64,000 bases of DNA from JTS-RE9 sp964649195 (GTDB lineage Bacteria; Planctomycetota; Phycisphaerae; Phycisphaerales; Phycisphaeraceae), in contig CAZYPK010000004.1 of the NCBI GenBank assembly GCA_964649195.1, positions 1-64,000 of the forward strand. Reading direction: 5' to 3'. The translations under genes and the position numbers were made by a program. The notes under the pieces are model-generated. The model saw only the letters and a list, made by a program, of their open reading frames with translations, had not been told where the DNA came from and did no database searches. Below, piece by piece: positions 6,561 through 16,138 of the stretch (its first letter is position 1; each line of letters starts with the position of its first letter).

Positions 6561-8750
6561 ATGTCCACGCGCACCGCCAGTCTGGGACCACGTTTCAAGT
6601 TGCTCGGCAAAGCCGCTTTTGCGGTCAGTCATGGCTTGGCCCGTCTGGCGGGGCGTCTGGCGAAGTTTCATTCGCCGCACAGTGCGTTTGCGCAGGAGCG
6701 CATCGCCTCCATGCGCGACAAGCTCGAGCGTGGCGAAACGGTTTATGTTTTGGGCATCGGTCCCGGCGGTCACAACGCAGGCGTCGGGCTTGTCTCCGCC
6801 TCGAAAGCAGATGGCATCCGCATCATCGGCAACCATGAAGAAGAACGCTTTCGTGCCGAGAAACATTTCCAGCGATACCCCGGCAAGAGCGTGGGCGTGC
6901 TGCTGGAACAGATGAAGCGGCTGAACATCGAGCCTTCGCGGATTCATGCCGCCTGCGCCAGTTGGGATTACCCGCTCTGGGCCGGCAAGGCGGTCGAAAG
7001 CGTCGTGCAGGAACTGCCCGGAAGCTGGCGGCTGCTCACGCGCGAAGCCTCGCCGCAGATGAACGCCCGCTGCCTGCTCGACGCCTTCACCGCGCCCAAA
7101 CGGCTGGGCCGAAAGCTCAACGCCGATGGCAGACGCATGGGCGTGATCAACCTGCGCCACCACGACAACCACGCCTGGTTTTCCTGGGGTGTTTCTCCCT
7201 TTGCCAAAAGCGATCAGCCGACGATTGTGCTGGTGATCGATGGCGCCGGTGATGATGGCGCCATCTCTTCCTATGTCGCTCGCAATGGCAGACTCGAACT
7301 GCTCTACAAGAATGATTCGATCTGGGATTCGCTGGGCATGATGTATGGCATCATCAGCTCGTCGCAAGGCGGCTGGCCCCTGATGAGCAGCGAAGGGCGC
7401 TACATGGGCGCCGCGGCATGGGGTGATGCAAACCGTCTGACCAACCGCTACTACAGCCGGCTTCGTGATGTGTTCGTCTTTGAGAGCGAAGGCCGCATCT
7501 TTCTCAACCGCTCGCTGGCCAACTGGCATCGCGGCGGCTGCTCGGCCCCATACACCAAGCGACTTTCACAGATGATCGGTCAGCCGATCCTGCCCAAAGG
7601 CATGTGGCATCCCGATGCGGTGCTCAAGGTGGAAGACATCAGGCACGCACCGATCACCATCGATCGCGTCGATAAAGCCGCCGCGGTGCAGCTTGTTTTT
7701 GAAGACGCCCTCTTCCATATCGTGCAGCACCTGATCCGCACCACAGGCTCGACGCAACTCGTCATGACCGGCGGCACCGCGCTCAACTGCGTCGCCAACA
7801 TGCGGCTGATGGAACAGTTCGATGGCGCGTGGTACGAGCGAAACCTGCATCAGAAGAATGCGAAACTGAATCTCTGGGTGCCGCCGATTCCAGGCGATGC
7901 GGGTGTCGCGGTCGGCGCCGCTTATCACTTTGCCTGCCTGGGCGGCGCGAAGCCGGGCGAAGCGCTGCAGCATGCTTTTTACTGCGGGCTGGAGCCGACG
8001 AAGAATGAGATTGAAGAGGCGCTGGCGACCGTGCCGGAAATCGCGCATCGGCAGGTGGGCAACATCTCCACGCCCGGTGAATGCGAAAAGCTCGCGGATC
8101 TGCTCGCGTTCATCATCAGCCATGATGGCGTGGTGGGCATCTATCAAGGCGCAGCCGAGACCGGCCCGCGTGCCCTGGGGCATCGTTCGATTCTGGCGAA
8201 TCCGACGAATCCCAAGACCCTGGAGACGCTCAACAAGCTGGTGAAGTTCCGCGAGTTGATCCGTCCGCTGGCGCCGATGGCGACGCTGGAGGCGGCGCGG
8301 AAGTGGTTTGATTTATCGCAGGGCGCCGAGGCCGATGAGTTCAATGCGTATAACTACATGGTGCTGACCAGCCGGGCGAAGCCGGAGGCGAAGGAAGTGA
8401 TCCCTGCGGTGATTCACTTCGACGGCACCTGCCGGGTGCAGATCGTGCGACAGCACGTCGATCCGTTCATCCATGCCTATCTCAAGGCGATGGGCAGGCG
8501 CGTCGGCGCGGAAGTCAGCGTCAACACGTCGCTCAACGTCGGCGCTCCCATCGCCCAGACCCCGGTGCAGGCATTGGAAACGCTCAAGAAAAGCAAAGGC
8601 ATGCACGCCTTGTTCATGATCGCCGAGAGCGGTGAACTGTATGTGGTCTGGCACAACATCAGGAGCGAACATAAAGATGCGGGTGCAGTGCTGCTGCACT
8701 GGCTGGAGCGAGCCGGGGCGTGTCGCCCCGAAGATGATCCATTCGATTGA
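6561..8750 (+). CDS. NodU/TobZ-family carbamoyltransferase
   Basis: About 729 aa, somewhat longer than the usual 550-600. The N-terminal Kae1-like domain has the expected landmarks: GIGPGGHNAGVGLV, EEERFRAEKH, HHDNHAWFS, VIDGAGDDGAIS, EGRYMGAAAWGD, MTGGTALNCVANMRL and PGDAGVAVGAAYH. The C-terminal YrdC-like part has ETGPRALGHRSILANP and the VKFRELIRPLAPM segment, then SVNTSLNVGAP. Enzymes of this family make a carbamoyl-adenylate from carbamoyl phosphate and ATP and transfer the carbamoyl group to a sugar or antibiotic hydroxyl. The acceptor here is unknown; the neighbouring exporter makes a polysaccharide or lipid acceptor plausible. The ATG at 6561 follows TACACT by 6 nt. Confidence 0.88.
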   Translation: MSTRTASLGPRFKLLGKAAFAVSHGLARLAGRLAKFHSPHSAFAQERIASMRDKLERGETVYVLGIGPGGHNAGVGLVSASKADGIRIIGNHEEERFRAEKHFQRYPGKSVGVLLEQMKRLNIEPSRIHAACASWDYPLWAGKAVESVVQELPGSWRLLTREASPQMNARCLLDAFTAPKRLGRKLNADGRRMGVINLRHHDNHAWFSWGVSPFAKSDQPTIVLVIDGAGDDGAISSYVARNGRLELLYKNDSIWDSLGMMYGIISSSQGGWPLMSSEGRYMGAAAWGDANRLTNRYYSRLRDVFVFESEGRIFLNRSLANWHRGGCSAPYTKRLSQMIGQPILPKGMWHPDAVLKVEDIRHAPITIDRVDKAAAVQLVFEDALFHIVQHLIRTTGSTQLVMTGGTALNCVANMRLMEQFDGAWYERNLHQKNAKLNLWVPPIPGDAGVAVGAAYHFACLGGAKPGEALQHAFYCGLEPTKNEIEEALATVPEIAHRQVGNISTPGECEKLADLLAFIISHDGVVGIYQGAAETGPRALGHRSILANPTNPKTLETLNKLVKFRELIRPLAPMATLEAARKWFDLSQGAEADEFNAYNYMVLTSRAKPEAKEVIPAVIHFDGTCRVQIVRQHVDPFIHAYLKAMGRRVGAEVSVNTSLNVGAPIAQTPVQALETLKKSKGMHALFMIAESGELYVVWHNIRSEHKDAGAVLLHWLERAGACRPEDDPFD

Positions 8751-8761
8751 ATCGATGGTGT

Positions 8762-8779
8762 CGGGCCGAATACGGCCCG
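8762..8779. terminator. Possible bidirectional hairpin between convergent genes
   Basis: CGGGCCG / CGGCCCG arms with an AATA loop lie in the 39-bp gap between two converging stop codons. There is no T-run, so a terminator role is only suggested. Confidence 0.3.
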
Positions 8780-8789
8780 GCTCGCTGCC

Positions 8790-9821
8790 TCACACCCGCG
8801 CCACTGCCGCGACCTGTTCGGCGGCGCGTTGGCGCAGCACATCGAGCATGCCCCGCACCTCCTCGGCCATCTTCGAGTTGGGGAACTCGCGGATGATCTG
8901 TTCGCCGACGCGGGCCGCGGCGGTCCATTCCTTGTCGTGTACGGCCAGCTTGAACTGCACGCCCAGGTTCTGCCGCTTCTTGCCGATGACGCCTCGCGCC
9001 GTTTCCAGGAACGGCGCCGCATCGCCTTCGGTGAGGTACTTGTCCAGTTCCTTCATCATTTCCATGGCGACCTCGATGTCATCGCGCCCTGCCGCATCGA
9101 GGAACTTGCGTTCGAGCTCATGCTTGTAGCGGTCCCTTGCATCGCGGACGCGCTTGCGCAGGTTCTGCACACGATCGCTCTCCGCATAGACGCGCTCGAT
9201 GCGGCCCGCTTCGAGGATCGCCTTCTCGAACTCGTGACGGGCCACCATCTGGTCGATGGCGCGGATGGCGTCATCGATCTTCTTCTCCTGCTCGGCGGCG
9301 CGGGCCGCCTCGATCTCGCTGCGGAACTGCTCCGCTTCCAGGCGATAGCCATACACCTGGCTCATCTGGCTGACGAGGGTGAGGGCCGCTTCGTAATCGC
9401 GCTTGTCGATGTCCTCGCGAATGGCCTTTCGCAGGGCCTGCCGATCGCGTTCGCGGTAGAGGATGCGCTTGGCGGTGTCGGAGAGCATCAGCGCATCGCG
9501 CAGCGAGCCGAGGGAATCGCCGCCGCCCCCGCCGGAGGAGGGGCGATTGGCGAGTTTGTTCAATGCGGAGACAAGCAGGTGAAGCCCTGCGGTGAGGATG
9601 AGGGCGAGCACCCCCAGTCCCAGCAGGGTGCCGTCGTTGAATCTGGTGTGATTGAAGATGAGCGCGCCTTGCACGATCATCCAGACGCTGCCGCCGAACA
9701 TGATGAGGAACACCAGCGCGGTGGCGCCATCGGTGGAGCCGCCGTTTGATGAAGTGTTTGAAGGGTGGCTTTCATTGTTTCCGGGGGTTCCGGGGGTTCC
9801 GGGGTTGTTGTTCTGGGCCAT
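8790..9821 (-). CDS. Two-TM membrane protein with long helical C-terminal domain
   Basis: About 343 aa from the ATG at 9821, which has a GAGGG ribosome binding site. The first 30 residues are a low-complexity Asn/Gly/Pro/Ser tail. Two hydrophobic helices follow (VFLIMFGGSVWMIVQGALIF and LLGLGVLALILTAGLHLLVS). A run of Gly residues leads to about 240 residues of charged, heptad-like helix with tetratricopeptide-like alternation (EALTLVSQMSQVYG, AILEAGRIERVY, AARVGEQIIREFPNSKMAEE). No enzyme motif is visible. A scaffold or membrane-bound TPR-like role is possible. Confidence 0.7.
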   Translation of the reverse strand: MAQNNNPGTPGTPGNNESHPSNTSSNGGSTDGATALVFLIMFGGSVWMIVQGALIFNHTRFNDGTLLGLGVLALILTAGLHLLVSALNKLANRPSSGGGGGDSLGSLRDALMLSDTAKRILYRERDRQALRKAIREDIDKRDYEAALTLVSQMSQVYGYRLEAEQFRSEIEAARAAEQEKKIDDAIRAIDQMVARHEFEKAILEAGRIERVYAESDRVQNLRKRVRDARDRYKHELERKFLDAAGRDDIEVAMEMMKELDKYLTEGDAAPFLETARGVIGKKRQNLGVQFKLAVHDKEWTAAARVGEQIIREFPNSKMAEEVRGMLDVLRQRAAEQVAAVARV

Positions 9822-9915
9822 GATGTCCCTCGCTTTCAAGTGAAATGACTGACTGACGATTCATGACACGTTTATTCTAGCATCGGAACGGTGACTTGGA
9901 AGCGAAGCGGGCAGA

Positions 9916-9937
9916 CCCACCCACAGGAGTGGGTGGG
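9916..9937. repeat. R5 tetraloop hairpin
   Basis: CCCACCCAC / GTGGGTGGG arms with an AGGA loop (TCCT on the minus strand). It lies between divergent genes, upstream of nth. Confidence 0.6.
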
Positions 9938-9975
9938 CGTTGTCTGTTCCTTGTTTCCCGTTCCCCGGCCCTCGA

Positions 9976-9981
9976 TACAAT
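9976..9981 (+). promoter_or_regulatory. Putative -10 box TACAAT of nth
   Basis: GATACAAT is followed by 8 nt and the ATG at 9990, the same spacing as at 2540-2554. There is no ribosome binding site between them. Confidence 0.5.
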
Positions 9982-9989
9982 CTCACGGC

Positions 9990-10679
9990 ATGGCAGCGAC
10001 AAAAACGCGACAACCCAAACCGCAGACCCGACTGCTGGCCGAGGAACTTTATCGCAGGCTCCTCGCGCTGTATCCCGATGCGAAGTGCGCATTGAACCAT
10101 CGCAACGCCTTCGAACTGCTCATCGCCACGATTCTCTCGGCCCAGTGTACCGATGCCCGCGTCAACATGGTCACCCCCGCCCTCTTCAAACGGTTTCCCA
10201 AGCCCGCCGACTTTGCCAAGGCTTCGCTCGGCGAGATCGAAACGCTCATCCGTTCCACCGGCTTCTACCGCAACAAGGCCAAGTCGATTCAGGGCGCCTC
10301 CAAACTGCTCGTGGAAAAGTTCGACGGCCAGGTGCCTCGCACCATGGACGAACTGCTCGAACTGCCCGGCGTGGCGCGCAAGACCGCCAACGTCGTCCTC
10401 GGCAACGCCTTCGGCATCAACGTCGGCATGGTCGTGGACACCCACATCGGTCGCCTGTCGCGGCGGCTGGGCCTTTCAAAACACGATGACCCCGGCAAGG
10501 TCGAACGCGACCTGATGAACCTCTTCCCCAGCGAGAACTGGATGACGCTCGCCCACCTGCTCATCTATCACGGCAGGCAGGTGTGCGCAGCCCGCAAGCC
10601 GGCCTGCGAGCGCTGCACTTTATCGGATATCTGCCCCAGGAAGGGTGTCGCGCTTCGCAAAGTCACCGGATCATCCTGA
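9990..10679 (+). CDS. nth: Endonuclease III, DNA glycosylase/AP lyase
   Basis: 229 aa, the normal size. The enzyme removes oxidised pyrimidines in base excision repair. The helix-hairpin-helix motif LPGVARKTANVV lies at about 124-136, with the catalytic lysine in RKT. The catalytic aspartate follows in VDTHIGRLSRRL. The C-terminal 4Fe-4S loop has the exact spacing C-x6-C-x2-C-x5-C (about 200-216). Conserved LIATILSAQCTD is near residue 45. The gene converges on the next one with only 2 bp between stop codons. Confidence 0.95.
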   Translation: MAATKTRQPKPQTRLLAEELYRRLLALYPDAKCALNHRNAFELLIATILSAQCTDARVNMVTPALFKRFPKPADFAKASLGEIETLIRSTGFYRNKAKSIQGASKLLVEKFDGQVPRTMDELLELPGVARKTANVVLGNAFGINVGMVVDTHIGRLSRRLGLSKHDDPGKVERDLMNLFPSENWMTLAHLLIYHGRQVCAARKPACERCTLSDICPRKGVALRKVTGSS

Positions 10680-10681
10680 AC

Positions 10682-12232
10682 TCAATTGACGGGCGACTCC
10701 AAAGAAGAATGATGGGTGAATCTGTAGAGGGCGACAAAACGATCCTGCCATATGATCGTCAATCGCCCGCGAGATGACAGGGCTTCGTTCAGTTCGGCAA
10801 GTCCCTCGATGACCGCGCCGTGATGATGGCTCACAGCCAGGAGCACATCGCGGCGGGTGGACAATCCCATGAGGGGGATCAGTTCCTTGCCGGACGTGCC
10901 GACCGTGATCCACCCCGATTCCCGGATCGATCCTGCAATCGGACGCGGAGCCAACGCTTGGTTGATGCGTGCGGCCGGCATGAGCACAACGATGTCATCG
11001 TTGGTCGCAACCTCGGCGGTTCGGTCAAGCAGCTTATCCACCGAGGCCACCTCGTAGTCCGCACCGCCCGATTCGCGCCACACCACCGCAAGCAACAGAA
11101 GTGCGGGAATCAGGCCGGCCCAACGTGACATGAGACGGGCATTCCCCCCTTTGATCCATGCGTTGCATCTGCACAACAACCAATCGGCAAATTGAATGGG
11201 ACCGAAAGCGGCGGCCAGATGCAACAGGACGAGCATGTGAACATTAACGCGCATATTCAACGGCCACACTTTGAACGTCGCGGCCGCCAACGTGATCATC
11301 ACCACACTCAGGACACCCAATCCCGAAATCGGATCCTGGCGAATCCAAAAAACCAGGCCGACAATCGACAGCGAAAGAACGATGCCGCCGGACAGCGCTT
11401 CGTAGCGAAACCAACAGTTTTCGATGAGTGTCGCCAGGGATCGGAAGGCATGTGAAGGCCAGTTGAAATCCAGGGGCAGGTAATACTGATGCCAGAATCC
11501 TTCAATCGTGGCGCTGCCTGCGATGAGCCGATTGAATTGAGTGTGTATCACGCCCGCAATCACCGCCAGGGCGAACGCGAACAGCAACGCCCGCCTCAGT
11601 TGCGGATACTCGCGGGCTTTGATCAGTGAAAGACCGGCCACGAGACCGGTTCCCGCAACGCCGAACCACGCCGCAAACGTGCAGGAAATCGCAAGCAATG
11701 CGAGCAGAAACCAAATCCATGCGGCCCGGCCGCGCACGGCAGGCGGACCCGCAACCCAGGCTCGCATGGCCAGAAGCAATCCGAGCGTGATGGCGGCCTC
11801 AAAGACGTACTGTTTGATTTCCGTCGCATAGCGTTGAAACATGGGCATGAGCGCCAACACGGCCACCGCGGCAAGGGATGGAACAAGGTGGCGCGTGCCT
11901 CTGGACGCCAATCGCAACGCCATCAACACCACCACCCCGCCCGCCAGGGCCGATGCCACGCGAAATGCCGTGACTTCCAACGGAGCCAGTGTCGAAAACC
12001 AATGCATGAACGCCACATGGCCCAAAGGCGCCGGAGCGCTGTTGTGCAACAAGATCGCCCAGCCTTGCGATATGGCCGGCTGAATCGCGGCTTCGATCAC
12101 CCACGCCTCGTCATAGAACGCGGAACGATTCAGATGCGGCCACAACGCCGCGACAATGGTCACGAACACAATCAAACAAAATATCCTGCTCGCCAAGCCT
12201 TCGCGAGAATGAGATGCTTCCTTGAGAATCAT
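10682..12232 (-). CDS. Polytopic GT39/GT83-like glycosyltransferase
   Basis: 516 aa with roughly ten hydrophobic helices and a C-terminal soluble part of about 130 residues. The first luminal loop carries YDEAW at about residue 40, the acidic pair expected of GT-C fold glycosyltransferases that use polyprenyl-phosphate sugars (PMT/ArnT type). A second feature of that family, hydrophobic helices followed by FWHQYYLPLDF and similar aromatic loops, is also present. It probably transfers a lipid-linked sugar in the periplasm to a lipid or protein; the acceptor is unknown. The ATG is the first codon of the frame. Confidence 0.65.
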   Translation of the reverse strand: MILKEASHSREGLASRIFCLIVFVTIVAALWPHLNRSAFYDEAWVIEAAIQPAISQGWAILLHNSAPAPLGHVAFMHWFSTLAPLEVTAFRVASALAGGVVVLMALRLASRGTRHLVPSLAAVAVLALMPMFQRYATEIKQYVFEAAITLGLLLAMRAWVAGPPAVRGRAAWIWFLLALLAISCTFAAWFGVAGTGLVAGLSLIKAREYPQLRRALLFAFALAVIAGVIHTQFNRLIAGSATIEGFWHQYYLPLDFNWPSHAFRSLATLIENCWFRYEALSGGIVLSLSIVGLVFWIRQDPISGLGVLSVVMITLAAATFKVWPLNMRVNVHMLVLLHLAAAFGPIQFADWLLCRCNAWIKGGNARLMSRWAGLIPALLLLAVVWRESGGADYEVASVDKLLDRTAEVATNDDIVVLMPAARINQALAPRPIAGSIRESGWITVGTSGKELIPLMGLSTRRDVLLAVSHHHGAVIEGLAELNEALSSRGRLTIIWQDRFVALYRFTHHSSLESPVN

Positions 12233-12606
12233 TGTCGCTTTTTATCGGTTCAAATGACTTTTTCCTTTATCGTCATATCAAGTTGGACGACCGCCCGTGG
12301 ACCTTCCGGGCTTCTCTGGAATAGCGATGAATCCAAGTGCGGAATAACCATTTCCTGACAACCGCACTTCAAACGAACGGGAACGGCGGCGGCTTCGTAA
12401 GATCGATCGAGGCGCCGGGCCTGCCGCAGGAGCGGGCCGGGTTTTCAGCGCTGGAAGCGGACGCCAACACAAAACTCCCATCGTCACCACCGGCCGGATC
12501 GTCATGACCGGCACCCAACATGACGATAGTTAGCTTGACGGTCTGCGCGGCGAAGTTGTTCCCGCTGGAGGATCGCAGGCAAGGTACGGGTTATCGGTAC
12601 AGACTC
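12233..12606. other. Spacer between divergent membrane-protein genes
   Basis: No gene or family repeat recognised. A GC-rich imperfect stem (GCCGGGCCTGC / GCGGGCCGGG) lies near 12415-12440. Promoters for both flanking genes must lie here but were not assigned. Confidence 0.4.
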
Positions 12607-14961
12607 ATGATGATTGCGGCCGTCAATCCGATCTCGTTCGAACTGCCTCATGCCCTGATGTTGATCTGGCTTTTGATTGGGGCCTTGGCCATATGGCTGG
12701 CCAAGCGGTTTCATCTGCCGCGCTATCAGTCCGTCTCCATTTTTCTGCCGATGGCGCTGGGGCTGGTCATCTTCGCTACCTACGTCACCACACGATTCAA
12801 CTATGACTTTCTGATCGATGACATCGACATCGTGCGGAACAATCCCAACGTCGTCGAAGCCGATGGCTGGCGCACGCTCTGGGGCAGCGACTACTGGTAC
12901 GGCCAATCGACGGATGACAATCTCTACCGCCCCGTCACCACGCTCAGTTACTGGATCAACGCCCGCCTGCCGCGGTGCGGCACCATCGTCGATGGCCGCG
13001 CGACGGAGATGTTTCCCCGGTACTTCCGCGGCGCGAACATCGTGCTGCTGACGGCGCTGGCCTGGCTGATCGCCGTGTGGCTGTCGCATTACGTGCAACT
13101 GACCGCGGCCTGGATCGTGGCGTTTCTCTTCGCGCTTCATGCGGCGCACGGCGAGATGGTCAACTACATCGTCTGCCGCGCCGACCTGCTGACGATGCTG
13201 GGCATCGTGGGGTTTCTTTACATGCAACGGCTGGCGATCGAGCAGGGCCGCTGGCGCTGGTGGCACGGGGCGCTGGCGATGCTCAGCGCGATCGTCGCCT
13301 TCGGCTCGAAGGAAACGGGGCTTATTCTGATTCCCGCGGCAGCGACGCAGGCGTGGATCGGGCCGCGCCATGCCAACACCGAAGTCACCGATGATCTGCC
13401 GGTCATCCCGCGTTCCGTTCATGCCGGCTGGCTGCTGCTGCTGCTGTTGCCGCTGGGCTTGTGGCTGGCGGCGCGGTTTGCGGTCGTCGGCACGGGCCTG
13501 GATTACACCGCTCAGTTCATGGATGACCTGCGCGACAATCCGCTGCGCCGCGTCACGCTGCTCGAACGCCTTCCCGCCGCCTTCGCCATCGCATGGTTTT
13601 ACTTCAGCCAGATTTTTTCGCCCGACACGGCCTACTACCACCTGCCGACGGAACTGCCCACGTTTGCATCGCGCGAAGCGATACTGGGCGTCACGCTCGT
13701 CACCGTGCTCACCCTGACACTGATCCACACGATCCGGCGTCATCGCTGGGTGGCGATCGGCATTGTGATCGCCATGGGGCAGTACCTGATCGTGGGTAAT
13801 CTGCTGATGCCCGTGGGGGTTTATGCAGCCAACCGGCTGATGCCGCCCTTCTCGCTGGGGGCGGCGATCATCGTTGCGGGCGGGCTGCATCGGTTCTGCC
13901 GCCATTCCACCCGTCGAAGAGCGGTGGCCATTCTGCCCAGCCTGGCCGCGCTGATCCTGATGGCGGTTCAGATTCAGAACGTGAACCACGTCTGGCGCAC
14001 GGAGGCGCGATTGATGGGGCACGACCTGATGCTCAAGCCGGGCCATCCGGTCGCCCTCTACAACTTCGGCACGGTGCGGGCCCGCGAAGCGACATTGGCC
14101 GACCGCCACATTCGAGCCTTGACCCATGCCCTGGACATGGTCAGCCTCGCCAACCGAACCGTGCATTCCTCGGAGCCGCTGTCCAAAAGCGACCGCGCCA
14201 AAATCACCGACACCCTCGAACGCCTCCGGGCCGAAATGACCATCCTGCACGAAGGCATCATGAACCTCGAACAGACCCAGGCGCTGCGCGATGTCGTGGC
14301 CCTTGTGGACCGCACGCTCCTGAAAGACGGCCCGGCTCTGACCGCGCAGGACCTGACCGATGCGGAAAAGAAGCTCAACCTCGCGCTCGAGGAGAACCTT
14401 CGACTCTCGGCTCAATACTGGAGCGAATCGATGGCCATGCTCGGACAGGTCGTCACGCTTCGGCCTCAATCCCTCAGCGGATCGCTGGAGTTCGGACGGG
14501 CGATGGAGCTGCGAGGCATGAAGGCCCAGGCGCGCGACCAGTACCGCGACCTGGTCAACAAGGCCGCCGACGACACCGACCTGCGCGTCATCGAAGCCCG
14601 CGTGCGGTACGCCAAGCTGAGCATCGACCTGAGCCTGGACCCTGCCGGAGCCGAGCGAAGCGTGCTCATCGTCGCAAAGCTGCTCGATGTCATCCTGCAC
14701 GAGAACGCCACGCTTGCGCCCGGCCTGCGAAATGATCTGGTCGCGCTGCATCGCAACGCGCTGCGATACCACGGCATCATCGCCTGGAAGGTCGGCGACA
14801 TCCCCCTGGCCCTGCGACGTCACGGCGAACTGCTGCTGAAATATCCCGACTTCGACGAAGCCAGGACCGACCAGGCGCAGTGGATCGATCAGCTCACCCC
14901 GCACGACGCCCGGCGCGATGATCCCAGGCAACCCGCGGTGCATGGCGCACCGCAGCGATGA
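12607..14961 (+). CDS. TMTC-like membrane O-glycosyltransferase with helical C-terminal domain
   Basis: About 784 aa. The order of motifs follows the TMTC/PMT-like family: FLIDDIDIVRNNPNV (acidic luminal motif), YRPVTTLSYWIN, NIVLLTALAWLIA, FALHAAHGEMVNYIVCRADLL and about ten membrane helices up to residue 490. The remaining 290 residues are soluble, with repeated helices resembling TPR units (LMLKPGHPVALYNFG, GRAMELRGMKAQARDQYRDL). TMTC proteins use dolichyl- or polyprenyl-phosphate mannose to glycosylate proteins. Planctomycete genomes carry many related TPR-membrane proteins of unproven activity. The start at ATG 12607 (MMIAAVNP) precedes the first membrane helix. Confidence 0.65.
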   Translation: MMIAAVNPISFELPHALMLIWLLIGALAIWLAKRFHLPRYQSVSIFLPMALGLVIFATYVTTRFNYDFLIDDIDIVRNNPNVVEADGWRTLWGSDYWYGQSTDDNLYRPVTTLSYWINARLPRCGTIVDGRATEMFPRYFRGANIVLLTALAWLIAVWLSHYVQLTAAWIVAFLFALHAAHGEMVNYIVCRADLLTMLGIVGFLYMQRLAIEQGRWRWWHGALAMLSAIVAFGSKETGLILIPAAATQAWIGPRHANTEVTDDLPVIPRSVHAGWLLLLLLPLGLWLAARFAVVGTGLDYTAQFMDDLRDNPLRRVTLLERLPAAFAIAWFYFSQIFSPDTAYYHLPTELPTFASREAILGVTLVTVLTLTLIHTIRRHRWVAIGIVIAMGQYLIVGNLLMPVGVYAANRLMPPFSLGAAIIVAGGLHRFCRHSTRRRAVAILPSLAALILMAVQIQNVNHVWRTEARLMGHDLMLKPGHPVALYNFGTVRAREATLADRHIRALTHALDMVSLANRTVHSSEPLSKSDRAKITDTLERLRAEMTILHEGIMNLEQTQALRDVVALVDRTLLKDGPALTAQDLTDAEKKLNLALEENLRLSAQYWSESMAMLGQVVTLRPQSLSGSLEFGRAMELRGMKAQARDQYRDLVNKAADDTDLRVIEARVRYAKLSIDLSLDPAGAERSVLIVAKLLDVILHENATLAPGLRNDLVALHRNALRYHGIIAWKVGDIPLALRRHGELLLKYPDFDEARTDQAQWIDQLTPHDARRDDPRQPAVHGAPQR

Positions 14962-14995
14962 GGTTTGAACCGGAGCCGGGGGTGGGGGCGCCAAA

Positions 14996-15022
14996 GGCAC
15001 GGCCCCTTCAAGGGGCCGTGCC
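14996..15022. terminator. Strong hairpin after the TMTC-like gene
   Basis: A 13-bp perfect stem, GGCACGGCCCCTT against AAGGGGCCGTGCC, with only C between the arms. It lies 35 bases after the stop codon. No T-run follows, so it may be a 3'-end stabiliser or a weak terminator. Confidence 0.5.
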
Positions 15023-15108
15023 CTTGGTCCCCGACTCTCCCTGACTCTCGCTTGTGCCTGCTCCGCTTCATCCCTATCCTCTGCTCCCCGCATTCAAGGA
15101 GCACTCCG

Positions 15109-15459
15109 ATGTCCGACAAGCCCACCATCACCTACGACGATTTCGCCAAGATCGATCTCCGCGTGGCCACCATCACCCAGGCGGAGTTTCACCCCAATGC
15201 CGACCGGCTGTTCAAACTTCAGATCGACCTGGGCGACAGCCAACGGCAGATTTGCGCCGGCATCAAGGGCTACTACCAGCCGGAGGAACTCGTGGGCAAA
15301 CAGATCATCGTGGTGACGAACCTGGAGCCGCGCAAAATCCGCGGCGAGGAAAGCAACGGCATGCTGCTGGCCGCCAGCGCGATGGAAGGCCAAGAGCTTC
15401 GGGATGTCGTTCTGCTCGCGCCCGGCAAGCCGGTGCCCAATGGTTCGGGCGTGAAGTGA
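15109..15459 (+). CDS. CsaA/MetG-C-like tRNA-binding domain protein
   Basis: 116 aa. A single OB-fold tRNA-binding domain: YDDFAKIDLRVATITQAEFHPNADRLFKLQIDLG, then the conserved QICAGIKGYYQPEELVGK, NLEPRKIRGEESNGMLLAA and VLLAPGKPVPNGSGVK. This is the domain found at the C-terminus of methionyl-tRNA synthetase and, alone, in CsaA. It likely binds tRNA or acts as a chaperone-like accessory protein in the cytoplasm. AAGGAG lies 7 nt before the ATG at 15109; the upstream in-frame extension is the hairpin region and is not credible. Confidence 0.85.
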   Translation: MSDKPTITYDDFAKIDLRVATITQAEFHPNADRLFKLQIDLGDSQRQICAGIKGYYQPEELVGKQIIVVTNLEPRKIRGEESNGMLLAASAMEGQELRDVVLLAPGKPVPNGSGVK

Positions 15460-15491
15460 GAAGCGAAGGGCCGCGCCTTGGCGGCCGCGCC

Positions 15492-16064
15492 TTAACCGAT
15501 CGGTTTCGCGGGTACGCCGCCGACCTTCGCGCCGGGAGGCACGGGTTTCACCACGACCGCGCCGGCGCCGACGATGGCCCCTTCGCCCACATCGGCCATG
15601 ATGATCGCCCCGGCGCCGAGCCAGGCCCCTTTGCCGATGGTGACCTGGCTGAAGGTCTGCTCGTTGTCGCGCAGGGTGGCGCTTTCGCTTGATTCGCTGC
15701 CGTGCTGATGCCGGCCCGAGAGAATCTGCACGCCGTCGGCGAGCATGGCATCATCACCGATCCGCGCCCAGCCGATGGTGCAGAAGCGACCGATATAGAC
15801 GCGATCGCCCAGCGCGGCCTGCCGCTTGCTGAAGAGCGACATGAAGCCGAAGTGAACATCTTCGCCGACGTGGGCGAGCGTCCTTTTGTAGAACGATTGC
15901 CGCACGAAATTCCCCAGCGGCCCGGTCCAACCGGCGATGGATTCGCTGATGCAGATGAAGGCGCGTTCCGGTCCGAGCACGGCCTTCCACAAACCATGCC
16001 GGATGCGATAAGGCGCTGCGAAGAGCGACCCCAGAACACGCGCGATGGATTTGGCTTTGCTCAC
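15492..16064 (-). CDS. Left-handed beta-helix (hexapeptide) acyltransferase
   Basis: About 190 aa from the GTG at 16064. The hexapeptide-repeat pattern [LIV]GxxxxI is visible in DRVYIGRFCTIGWARIGDDAML and repeats near the C-terminus (VTIGKGAWLGAGAIIMADVGEGAIVGAGAVV), ending in the typical VPPGAKVGGVPAKPIG. Such enzymes O- or N-acetylate sugars or amino sugars from acetyl-CoA. With a GT4 gene 71 bp upstream on the same strand it likely decorates a surface glycan. A TTG at 16139 would add residues encoded by the GGAAAGCA repeat and is rejected. Confidence 0.82.
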   Translation of the reverse strand: MSKAKSIARVLGSLFAAPYRIRHGLWKAVLGPERAFICISESIAGWTGPLGNFVRQSFYKRTLAHVGEDVHFGFMSLFSKRQAALGDRVYIGRFCTIGWARIGDDAMLADGVQILSGRHQHGSESSESATLRDNEQTFSQVTIGKGAWLGAGAIIMADVGEGAIVGAGAVVVKPVPPGAKVGGVPAKPIG

Positions 16065-16080
16065 GGAAAATGTATCGGCT

Positions 16081-16138
16081 GGAGGAGGGAGAAAGGCGGA
16101 AAACAGGGAAGCAGAAAAACAGGAAAGCAGGAAATTCA
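16081..16138. repeat. R6 tandem-word block (GGAAAGCA), second copy
   Basis: Purine-rich words GAAAACAGG, GGAAGCAG and AGGAAAGCAGG separate the acyltransferase from the GT4 gene. The same vocabulary is used at 6432-6472. Confidence 0.55.

Noticed and set aside
12502..15093. 863-codon open frame on the minus strand
   Set aside because: It is antisense to the TMTC-like gene. Its translation is Arg/Gln/His-rich without any domain pattern, while the plus strand shows clear membrane helices and family motifs.
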